Origin: Streptomyces sp. CoH27
Lineage (GTDB): Bacteria; Actinomycetota; Actinomycetes; Streptomycetales; Streptomycetaceae
Length of the DNA stretch: 64,000 nucleotides
Direction of reading: 5' to 3'
Assembly (NCBI RefSeq): GCF_020181035.1
Contig: NZ_JAIQYY010000003.1
Location: 187,560-251,559 of the forward strand
This document shows, in pieces, positions 11,524 through 18,783 of the stretch (the first letter of the stretch is position 1; each line of letters begins with the position of its first letter). A program made the translations under genes and the position numbers. Under the pieces are notes generated by a model, which saw only the letters and a program-made list of their open reading frames with translations, had not been told where the DNA came from and did not search any database.

Positions 11524-12651
11524 ATGACCGGTAGCACGACCCCGCCCTTCACCGCCGAGGACTACCGGGCCCGGATGGAGCGCGCCGCGCGCTCCGCCGC
11601 CGACGCCGGTCTCGCGGGGCTGCTCGTGGCGCCGGGACCGGACATGGTCTGGCTCACCGGCTACACGCCCACCGCCGTCACCGAACGGCTCACCATGCTG
11701 GTCCTCACCCCCGGCCAGGACCCCGTGCTCGTCGTACCCACCCTGGAGGCGCCGGACGCCGGGCACGCGGCCGGGGCGACCGCGCTCACCCTGCGCGACT
11801 GGACGGACGGCAAGGACCCCTACGCCGTCACCGCCGCCCTCCTCGACGGCCACGGCCGGTTCGGCATCAGCGACAACACCTGGGCGATGCATCTGCTCGG
11901 TCTCCAGCGGACCCTGCCCGACTCCTCGTACGCCTCGCTCACCGACGCCCTCCCCATGCTGCGCGCCGTCAAGGACGCGGCCGAACTCGAACTCCTCGCG
12001 GCGGCCGGAGCCGCTGCCGACGCAACGTTCGAGGAGATCCGGAAGGTTCCCTTCGCCGGCCGCCGCGAGTCCGACGTCGGCCACGACCTCGCGGAACTGC
12101 TGCGCCGCTTCGGCCACTCGCAGGTCGACTTCACCATCGTCGGCTCCGGCCCCAACGGCGCCAACCCGCACCACGAGGTCGGCGACCGCGTCATCCAGGA
12201 CGGCGACATGGTCGTCCTGGACTTCGGCGGCCTGAAGGACGGCTACGGCTCCGACACCACCCGCACGGTCCACGTGGGCGAGCCGAGCGAGGAGGAGCGC
12301 CGGGTGCACGACATCGTGCGCGAGGCACAGGAGGCCGGCTACCGGGCCGTACGGCCGGGCGTGGCCTGCCAGGAGGTCGACCGGGCCGCCCGCGCGGTGA
12401 TCAGCGACGCCGGGTACGGCGAGTACTTCATCCACCGCACCGGGCACGGCATCGGCGTCACCACGCACGAGCCGCCGTACATGATCGAGGGCGAGGAACA
12501 GCCCCTGGTGCCCGGCATGTGCTTCTCCGTCGAGCCCGGCATCTACCTGCCCGGCCGGTTCGGTGTGCGCATCGAGGACATCGTCACGGTGACCGAGGAG
12601 GGCGGCCGTCGTTTCAACAACACCACCCGCGAGCTGGTCGTCGTGGGCTGA
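11524..12651 (+). CDS. M24-family aminopeptidase P / Xaa-Pro dipeptidase
   Basis: This 375-aa metallopeptidase has the creatinase/prolidase N-terminal domain (1-150) and the pita-bread catalytic domain (150-375). The five metal ligands are visible: Asp233 (VVLDFGG), Asp244 (GSDTTR), His308 (HRTGHGIG), Glu337 (SVEPGIY) and Glu351 (GVRIED). The complete dinuclear site predicts an active enzyme removing an N-terminal residue before proline or splitting Xaa-Pro dipeptides in the cytoplasm; no signal peptide is present. The ATG overlaps the GGATGA context after a GCCCGGAGGACCG ribosome site. The phosphotransferase-like gene starts 54 bases downstream and may be co-transcribed. Confidence 0.93.
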   Translation: MTGSTTPPFTAEDYRARMERAARSAADAGLAGLLVAPGPDMVWLTGYTPTAVTERLTMLVLTPGQDPVLVVPTLEAPDAGHAAGATALTLRDWTDGKDPYAVTAALLDGHGRFGISDNTWAMHLLGLQRTLPDSSYASLTDALPMLRAVKDAAELELLAAAGAAADATFEEIRKVPFAGRRESDVGHDLAELLRRFGHSQVDFTIVGSGPNGANPHHEVGDRVIQDGDMVVLDFGGLKDGYGSDTTRTVHVGEPSEEERRVHDIVREAQEAGYRAVRPGVACQEVDRAARAVISDAGYGEYFIHRTGHGIGVTTHEPPYMIEGEEQPLVPGMCFSVEPGIYLPGRFGVRIEDIVTVTEEGGRRFNNTTRELVVVG

Positions 12652-12705
12652 CCGGCCCAGGGAGATCCCTCGCGACCCCATCCCCGAACGGCAACGGCGC
12701 GATCC

Positions 12706-13653
12706 ATGACCCAGGCACCGACACCCACCGCGGACACCGTCCGCCGACTGGTCCGCTCGCTCCTCCAGGAGAGCGCGGCCGGTACCGCAGGCGGCGCGGG
12801 ACCGGACGTCCGGCCCGTCACGGAGGGCGGCGAGCATTCCACGTGGTGGGTCGGCACCCGCCATGTGCTGCGGCTCGCCCCCGACCGCGAGGCCGCCGTG
12901 CGCCAGCGCCGCGAGCTGCGCCTGCGCGACCTGGTGCGGCCCCACCTCCCCGTCGCCGTCCCGGCCGGCGTCGCGCACGGCGAGTGGGCGCCGGGCCTCA
13001 CCTACACGCTGGACACCTTGATTCCCGGCGGCACCGCGGAGGAACACGACGTCTCGGCCGTCGGCGAGGCCGACCTGGCCGGGCTGCTCACCGGGCTGCG
13101 CGCGGTGCCCGTACGGCAGGCCGAGACGCTCGGGGTGCCGCGGCTCGCCCCGCGCTCCCTGGAGGCGCTGCGCCGCATGGCCGTGCACGCGGCCGAACGC
13201 CTCGCCGCCGCCGACGAGTTCGACCCTACGCGTATGCACCAGCTCACCCCGCCCGGCGCGGCCCAGCTCGCCGCCCAGGCCGGCAGCGCCGTGCTCGTCC
13301 ACCACGACCTCAAGGGCGAGCACCTGGTGGTCAGCGCCGACGGCAGGGTGCGCGGCGTCCTCGACTGGACCGACGCGGCCGTCGCCGACCCCGCCGAGGA
13401 CATCGCCGGGCTCGTCCGCGCCGTAGGCTCCGGTGCGGCGGTCCGCGCGGCCACCCTCGCCGGCTACGGCGCCCGCCCCTGCCTGCGCGGCCTGTGGCTG
13501 GCCCGCTGCGACACGGTCATCCGCCTCACCGACCGCCTCGAAGGCCGCGACGACAGCCCCCTGCCCCTCCTGCGCACCCAACTGCGCCGCGCCTGGGAAC
13601 CGATCCTCCTGGAACGGGTGACGGACCTGAAAGAAGGCGATCCGGACGCGTAG
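12706..13653 (+). CDS. Aminoglycoside-phosphotransferase-fold protein
   Basis: This 315-aa protein has the APH/choline-kinase fold. The Brenner-like catalytic loop is HHDLKGEHLVV (catalytic Asp201), followed by the metal-binding LDWTDAAVADPAED. The nucleotide-binding lobe contains GGEHSTWWVG. Members phosphorylate small molecules; many chromosomal copies do not confer antibiotic resistance. Its position 54 bases after the M24 peptidase suggests a shared transcript. The substrate is unknown, and I would not call it a resistance gene from this sequence. Confidence 0.85.
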   Translation: MTQAPTPTADTVRRLVRSLLQESAAGTAGGAGPDVRPVTEGGEHSTWWVGTRHVLRLAPDREAAVRQRRELRLRDLVRPHLPVAVPAGVAHGEWAPGLTYTLDTLIPGGTAEEHDVSAVGEADLAGLLTGLRAVPVRQAETLGVPRLAPRSLEALRRMAVHAAERLAAADEFDPTRMHQLTPPGAAQLAAQAGSAVLVHHDLKGEHLVVSADGRVRGVLDWTDAAVADPAEDIAGLVRAVGSGAAVRAATLAGYGARPCLRGLWLARCDTVIRLTDRLEGRDDSPLPLLRTQLRRAWEPILLERVTDLKEGDPDA

Positions 13654-13654
13654 A

Positions 13655-13668
13655 CCGCCGTACGGCGG
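13655..13668. terminator. Short palindrome between convergent genes
   Basis: CCGCCGTACGGCGG, a perfect 14-bp palindrome, starts just after the phosphotransferase-like stop and 17 bases before the convergent treZ stop. It could act as a weak bidirectional terminator, though the stem is short. Confidence 0.35.
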
Positions 13669-13684
13669 GCGCGGCTCCCTGGGC

Positions 13685-15430
13685 TCAGGGCTGGGACAGC
13701 ACCACGCAGGACTCGCCCGGCAGCTCCAGCAGGCCGTTCGGGCCCGGAGCGTCGATCGGGTCCCAGGCGGCCAGGAGCAGGGCGGGCCGGGTGCCCAGGG
13801 GGATGAACGCCGGTTCCTTGCCCAGGTTCACCGCCACCCGTACGTCGCCGCGCCGGAAGGCGAGCCAGCGGGACCCCTCGTCGTACGCCACCTTCGTGTC
13901 GGCCAGGTCGGGGTCGGTGAGGTCCGGCTGCTCGTGCCGGAGCGCGATCAGGCGGCGGTACCAGGCCAGCACGCGCGCGTGGGGCTCGCGCTGCGGTTCC
14001 GACCAGTCCAGGACGGAGCGGTCCCGCGTCGCCGGGTCCTGCGGGTCCGGTACGTCCTCCTCGGCCCAGCCGTGCGCCGCGAACTCCCGCCGCCTGCCCC
14101 GCCGTACCGCCTCGGCCAGCTCCGGATCGGTGTGGTCGGTGAAGAACTGCCAGGGCGTACCCGCCGCCCACTCCTCGCCCATGAACAGCATCGGCGTGAA
14201 CGGCGAGGTCAGCGTGAGCGCCGCCGCGCAGGCCAGCAGGCCGGGGGAGAGCTGGGCGGAGAGCCGGTCGCCCTGGGCGCGGTTGCCGACCTGGTCGTGG
14301 GTCTGGCCGTAGCCGAGCAGGCGGTGCCCGGCCACACGCGAGCGGTCCAGCGGGCGGCCGTGGTGCCGGCCCCGGAAGCTGGAGTACGTGCCGTCGTGGA
14401 AGAAGCCGCCGGTCAGCGTCTTGGCGAGCGCGGCGAACGGGTCGCGCGCGAAGTCCGCGTAGTAGCCCTGCGCCTCGCCGGTCAGCGCGGTGTGCAGGGC
14501 GTGGTGGAAGTCGTCGTTCCACTGCGCGTGCAGTCCGAGCCCGTGCTCCGCGCGCGGGGTGATGTACCGCGGGTCGTTCAGGTCGGACTCGGCGATCAGC
14601 GTGAGCGGCCGGTCCAGCTCCGCGGCGAGCGCGTCCACGGCCGCCGACAGCTCCTCCAGGAACGGGTACGCACGCGTGTCGCGCAGCGCGTGCACCGCGT
14701 CCAGGCGCAGCCCGTCGATCCGGTAGTCCCGCAGCCACGCCAGCGCGCTGCCGATCAGGAACGCGCGCACCTCGTCCGAGCCGGGCGCGTCCAGGTTCAC
14801 CGCCGAACCCCACGGCGTGTGGTGCGCGTCGGTGAAGTACGGCCCGAACCGGGGGAGATAGTTGCCCGAGGGGCCCAAGTGGTTGTGCACGACGTCCAGT
14901 ACCACCCCGAGACCGAGTTCGTGCGCCCGGTCCACGAACCGCTTCAGCGCCTCGGGGCCGCCGTACGGCTCGTGCACCGCCCACAGCGACACGCCCTCGT
15001 ACCCCCACCCGTGCCGCCCCGGGAACGGACACAGCGGCATCAACTCGACGTGGGTGACGCCCAGTTCTGCCAGGTGCTCCAGCCGTCCGGCGGCCGCGTC
15101 CAGGGTGCCCTCCGGGGTGTACGTGCCCACGTGCAGCTCGTAGAGCACCGCCCCCGGCAGCCCGCGCCCCCGCCAGTGTGCCTGCCACGTGTACCGCCCG
15201 TGGTCCACGACCGCGCTCAGCCCGTCCGGGCCGTCCGGCTGGCGGCGCGAGCGCGGGTCGGGCAGGACGGGACCGTCGTCCAGCGCGAACCCGTACCGGG
15301 CGCCGTCGCCCGCCTCCGCCTCCCCGGTCCACCAGCCCGCGCGGTCGGGATCGCGCGCCAACGCGCGCGTGGCGCCCTCGCACTGGAGCGTCACTCGGTC
15401 TGCCTGCGGTGCCCACACCTCGAACTGCAC
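13685..15430 (-). CDS. treZ: Malto-oligosyltrehalose trehalohydrolase
   Basis: This 581-aa GH13 enzyme releases trehalose from the maltooligosyl-trehalose made by TreY. It has an N-terminal beta-sandwich (about 1-85, MQFEVWAPQADRV) and a TIM barrel with nucleophile Asp244 (GLRLDAVHA), acid Glu281 (LIAESD) and Asp379 (GQTHDQVGN), followed by a C-terminal beta domain. The start codon is GTG with GAAGGGG upstream. Its partner treY lies 3.4 kb away on the same strand with unrelated genes between, so the usual compact treXYZ operon is split here. With TreY and GlgX in this window, the full glycogen-to-trehalose route is present. Confidence 0.95.
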   Translation of the reverse strand: MQFEVWAPQADRVTLQCEGATRALARDPDRAGWWTGEAEAGDGARYGFALDDGPVLPDPRSRRQPDGPDGLSAVVDHGRYTWQAHWRGRGLPGAVLYELHVGTYTPEGTLDAAAGRLEHLAELGVTHVELMPLCPFPGRHGWGYEGVSLWAVHEPYGGPEALKRFVDRAHELGLGVVLDVVHNHLGPSGNYLPRFGPYFTDAHHTPWGSAVNLDAPGSDEVRAFLIGSALAWLRDYRIDGLRLDAVHALRDTRAYPFLEELSAAVDALAAELDRPLTLIAESDLNDPRYITPRAEHGLGLHAQWNDDFHHALHTALTGEAQGYYADFARDPFAALAKTLTGGFFHDGTYSSFRGRHHGRPLDRSRVAGHRLLGYGQTHDQVGNRAQGDRLSAQLSPGLLACAAALTLTSPFTPMLFMGEEWAAGTPWQFFTDHTDPELAEAVRRGRRREFAAHGWAEEDVPDPQDPATRDRSVLDWSEPQREPHARVLAWYRRLIALRHEQPDLTDPDLADTKVAYDEGSRWLAFRRGDVRVAVNLGKEPAFIPLGTRPALLLAAWDPIDAPGPNGLLELPGESCVVLSQP

Positions 15431-15612
15431 GGACGGTTCCCCTTCGTCTGCTCACCGTGATGACGTCCCGCGGCCCCCCATCGTGCCGTCCGGACGCCCC
15501 ATACGCGCTCGAATGCGGCCTTCCCCCGCCGGTGTCGCGGAATCCACGCGCGCGCGACAGGCGAATCCCGGTTTTCTGGACACCCGGGGTTCGCTGACCG
15601 ACAATCACCTCC

Positions 15613-16164
15613 GTGACGTCGTCTTTCGAGTTCTCCACGTACCCCGCGCGGCTGTCCGACGCGGAGCGCGACAAGGCGCTTCAGGTGCTGCGCGACGGCG
15701 TCGCCAAGGGCCGGCTGTCGCACGACACGTTCGTACGCCGCATGGAGCTGGCGCTCTCCGCCCGTCACGCCGACGAGCTGGCCGCCCTCGTCGCCGACCT
15801 GCCTCGTGAGAACCGTCTCTCCCGCGCGGTGTTCGGCACCGTCGAGGCCGTCTCCGGGTTCACCGTACGGCTGCGCCGCGCCTGGCAGGCCGAGCGGCTG
15901 CCCAAGCTGCTGCTGCCGCACCCCGGGCAGACCCACCCGCTGCGCATAGGCCGCGACCCCGCCAACGGGCTGCGCCTGAACCACGAGACCGTCTCGCGCG
16001 TGCACGCCGAGCTGCACCGCCAGGGGGACATGTGGGTCCTGAGGGACCTCGGCTCCACCAACGGCACCACCGTCAACGGCCGCCGGGTCACCGGTGCGGT
16101 CGTGGTCCGTGAGGGTGATCTGGTCGCCTTCGGCAGGATGGGGTTCCGGCTCTCGGTGAGCTGA
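15613..16164 (+). CDS. DUF1707 and FHA domain protein
   Basis: This is a 183-aa protein with two modules. The N-terminal DUF1707 helical segment (about 11-65) includes RLSDAERDKALQVLRDGVAKGRLSHDTF and RMELALSARHADEL. The C-terminal forkhead-associated domain (about 105-180) has the phosphothreonine-binding residues in LRIGRDP, SRVHAE and GSTNGTTVNG. It is probably a cytoplasmic adaptor that reads Ser/Thr-kinase phosphorylation, a common actinobacterial signalling arrangement. The start is GTG at 15613, in the 182-bp spacer divergent from treZ. No kinase lies nearby. Confidence 0.88.
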   Translation: MTSSFEFSTYPARLSDAERDKALQVLRDGVAKGRLSHDTFVRRMELALSARHADELAALVADLPRENRLSRAVFGTVEAVSGFTVRLRRAWQAERLPKLLLPHPGQTHPLRIGRDPANGLRLNHETVSRVHAELHRQGDMWVLRDLGSTNGTTVNGRRVTGAVVVREGDLVAFGRMGFRLSVS

Positions 16165-16291
16165 GACCGTACGGCTGCGGCGGCCGGCCGGGTTCGAACT
16201 GGTGCTCTTTCCCGCGCGTGTGCCCTCCCGTTCGGGTGAGCCGGGCCGAGCCCGGCCGGGGAACCCCGGCCGGCGTGCCGATGCTGGGGGC

Positions 16292-16705
16292 ATGACGTAC
16301 CTCACCAGAGTGACAGCGGCGGCCGGCGCCCTGCTGTCGGCCGCCGGGCTCCTCGCCGCGAGCCCGGCCCACGCGGCGCCCCGCGACGACCTCCCCCGCA
16401 ACTGGCTCTCCCTGATCGTCACCCGGGGCGACGCTCCGACGCGCACCACGCGCGGCGCGCTGCTGCTGTGCGACCCGCCGCAGGGCCACCCGCGGGCCGC
16501 CGAAGCCTGCACGGAACTCGCCGCCGCCGACGGCGACATCGCCCGCATCCCGGCCGACAACGTCTTCTGCCCGATGATCTACGCCCCGGTGACGGCCTAC
16601 GCGCGCGGGCAGTGGAACGGCCGGCCGGTCGACTTCCGGCAGACCTACCCCAACGCCTGCGTCATGAACGCGCGCACCGGAGCGGTGTTCGCGCTCGACG
16701 GGTGA
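16292..16705 (+). CDS. Streptomyces subtilisin inhibitor (SSI) family protein
   Basis: This is a secreted inhibitor of subtilisin-type serine proteases, 137 aa with a signal peptide of about 28 residues (cleavage near AHA). The mature domain has four cysteines (60, 73, 93, 123) in the SSI disulfide pattern. The reactive loop NVFCPMIYAPV has Met95 at P1 and Ile96 at P1', close to the Met-Val of classical SSI. Met at P1 favours subtilisin inhibition over trypsin. In other streptomycetes these inhibitors are secreted in large amounts and linked to aerial growth. The ATG at 16292 gives the proper signal peptide. Confidence 0.93.
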   Translation: MTYLTRVTAAAGALLSAAGLLAASPAHAAPRDDLPRNWLSLIVTRGDAPTRTTRGALLLCDPPQGHPRAAEACTELAAADGDIARIPADNVFCPMIYAPVTAYARGQWNGRPVDFRQTYPNACVMNARTGAVFALDG

Positions 16706-16736
16706 GATCTGCTCCCGGCGACCGCCTGAGTTCTGC

Positions 16737-17987
16737 TCACAGCGCCCGCTCCCGGGCCTGCTGCGCCGCCACCAGCACCGTCCTGGACTGATGCTCCACC
16801 TGGTGCTCCAACGGCACCCAGCGGGCCCGGAAACGCACCGCGAACGCGTCGCACCAGTCGGCGACGAGCCGCTCCAGCCGCGGCGCCGCCCGGTCGTCCG
16901 TCTCCCGCAGCACGCGCAGCAGCATCGCCGCCGCGCGCAGCGGCAGCCGCCGCCCGAAGGCGTCCACACTGCCGACGTACGCCATCGTGGTGCCGGCCGG
17001 CGGGGTATGGATCCAGTCCTCGGCCAGGCCCGGGATCAGCTCCAGCACCCAGCGCGCGGCCCGCAGCAGCGGACCGTCCGTGCCGTCGAGGCGGGGCAGT
17101 GCCTCGGCGAGTATCCGTTCCACCTCGCCCGCGTCCCCCGTCAGCCGCCGCGCCAGCCGCCGCATCGCCGCCGCCGGCGCCGGGTGCGGCGCCCGGTCGT
17201 CCACCAGGTCGCTGGCCCACATCGGCACCTCCACGACGGCCGTCAGACCGCCGTACCGGTGCGCGTGGTACCACGTGCTGTGCCGCGCGTCGTCCGGCAT
17301 GCTCGGGTAGGCGACGCCCGTCTCCGGGCCGGGCATGACATGCACCCCCGGGCCGGCGGCCGGCCAGCCGGCGGCGTCCGAGGCGCCCGTCTCCACCGGG
17401 ATGTGCAGCTGCGCCGCGGACTTCGCGAACGGCTCCGCGAGCCCCGGCAAGGCCCTGGTCAGCTGCACCCAGCTGCCGCCCAGATCGGTGCCGTGCAGCG
17501 TCACCTGGAGGTACGGGCGCAGCTCGTCGATCAGCCCGGTCAGCGTGCGGGTCTCGGGCGGCAGCCGGTCCGGCGGCAGCACCGACGGCGACCACTCCGG
17601 CTGCTCCGCGCCCGTCGGCCGGTAGAAGCCGAGATGGTAGTCGAGCAGGCTGCGCGGCGCCGGGGTCACATGCAGACTCGCGCCGTCCGGATCGGCGCAG
17701 AGCAGGAAGTGCCAGGACGTATCCGTCCGCAACTCCCGCTCGGCCAGGACGCGTTCGGCCAGTACCCGCAGGGTGGAGCCCCCCGTCGGCTCGTTGGCGT
17801 GCGCGCCGGCCACCACCAGCACCGTCCGCCGGGCATGCCCCACCGACAGCAGGTGCAGGGGTCTTCCCGCGCGCGAGACGCCCACCTGCCTGAGCGCGCA
17901 CAGCCCGGGCTCCTGAGCGGCCAACGCCTGTGCGGAGGCGACCAGTTCGGGAACGCTGGGATAGCGCAGCTCCGGCAGGAAACTCAC
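16737..17987 (-). CDS. M14-family zinc carboxypeptidase
   Basis: This is a 416-aa M14 metallocarboxypeptidase-like protein. The zinc site is His63-x-x-Glu66 (GAHANEPTGG) plus His165 (TLHGTDLGG), with the general base Glu253 (AVVEVPMW). No signal peptide is visible, so it may act inside the cell on peptides or peptidoglycan fragments. The GTG at 17987 (VSFLPELRYPSVPEL) is chosen because upstream sequence in the same frame is low-complexity Arg/Gly/Pro. It converges with the SSI gene (31-bp gap). It reads away from the pseudogene remnants at 18.1-18.8 kb. Confidence 0.88.
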   Translation of the reverse strand: MSFLPELRYPSVPELVASAQALAAQEPGLCALRQVGVSRAGRPLHLLSVGHARRTVLVVAGAHANEPTGGSTLRVLAERVLAERELRTDTSWHFLLCADPDGASLHVTPAPRSLLDYHLGFYRPTGAEQPEWSPSVLPPDRLPPETRTLTGLIDELRPYLQVTLHGTDLGGSWVQLTRALPGLAEPFAKSAAQLHIPVETGASDAAGWPAAGPGVHVMPGPETGVAYPSMPDDARHSTWYHAHRYGGLTAVVEVPMWASDLVDDRAPHPAPAAAMRRLARRLTGDAGEVERILAEALPRLDGTDGPLLRAARWVLELIPGLAEDWIHTPPAGTTMAYVGSVDAFGRRLPLRAAAMLLRVLRETDDRAAPRLERLVADWCDAFAVRFRARWVPLEHQVEHQSRTVLVAAQQARERAL

Positions 17988-18124
17988 CCCCGACTCGTCC
18001 GCCCGGCTTCGCCCTCCCAGTCCCGCACGGGATGGGTGAACTGTCAAGTACACGGTGGGGGAGGCTCCAGGGGGCGCCCGGGCGCAGTTCCCGGGACGCG
18101 GTCCGGGCACTGTGGGGCGTGGGC

Positions 18125-18325
18125 TCACTGCTGGTGAAGGCCGTGTCCCGCGAGCGTCAGGAACACCTCGCCCACCGCCTCCGGCAGCGTCGGAGGCGCG
18201 TGTACCTGCCGGGCCGCGTCCGCCGGCTCGGCGTCCCGGCCGACGATCAGCCGGCTCTCGGCGATCATCTCCGGCACGTGCGGCCCGGCCGGATGCACGC
18301 CCAGCACCTGTCCACCGGCCCGCCC
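18125..18325 (-). pseudogene. Remnant: C-terminus of a dihydrolipoamide-dehydrogenase-type flavoprotein
   Basis: Read on the minus strand, this stretch encodes GGQVLGVHPAGPHVPEMIAE, then SRLIVGRDAEPADAARQVHA and PPTLPEAVGEVFLTLAGHGL, ending in a TGA stop. This is the dimer-interface end of Lpd and related disulfide reductases, including the HAxPTLxEAxGE active-site histidine region (here HAPPTLPEAVGE). The FAD and NAD domains are missing. At its 5' side the sequence passes abruptly into a LysR remnant on the other strand. Confidence 0.75.
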
Positions 18326-18328
18326 GGC

Positions 18329-18763
18329 ACCGTCGTACCGGTCGACGAGGAGGAACTCGTCCTGGTGACACCGCTCGACGACCGGCTCGCGGGCCGTACG
18401 ACGGTGCGGCTGCCGGAACTCGCCAACGGCGCCCGGGTCCGCTGCGCCCTGGAACCCGTGGTGCACGGCGAGCGCTTCCTCGACCGGGCGTGCGCGCAGG
18501 CCGGGTTCCGTGCGCAGAGCGCCGTATGGACCGAGCACACCTCGACGGCCGTGCGCATGGCCGCCGCCGGCGCCGGTGTGTGCGTGGCCTCGGCCGGCGT
18601 CGTGCGCGGCGCCGTCGGCGAGGACTGCGCGATCCTCACCCCGGCCCGCCCTGGAAGCGCCCTCCGGCTGTCTACGCGCGCGTGCCTCCCACCGGCGCCG
18701 CCGAGGCCTTCACCGGCTTCCTGCGCACCACCTGGCCGGCCACGGGCCCGGCCGGCCCACCCG
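18329..18763 (+). pseudogene. Remnant: LysR-family substrate-binding domain, frameshifted
   Basis: The plus strand encodes EEELVLVTPLDDRLAGRTTV, then RLPELANGARVRCALEPVVH and a GAGVCVASAGVVRGA segment, all typical of a LysR effector domain. The DNA-binding N-terminus is absent. Near 18648-18652, in a run of Cs, the reading shifts by one base. The C-terminal helices (PPAVYARVPPTGAAEAFTGF) continue in another frame, consistent with loss of one C. It ends just before the treY stop. Confidence 0.7.
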
Positions 18764-18783
18764 GCAGCCTGCCGCGACGCCCC

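Noticed and set aside
12706..13653. Aminoglycoside resistance gene
   Set aside because: The fold is present, but chromosomal APH-like proteins usually have other substrates and nothing ties it to a particular antibiotic.
16180..16205. GGTTCGAAC, a tRNA T-loop-like word
   Set aside because: No acceptor, anticodon or T-stem pairing can be drawn around it on either strand, so it is not a tRNA.
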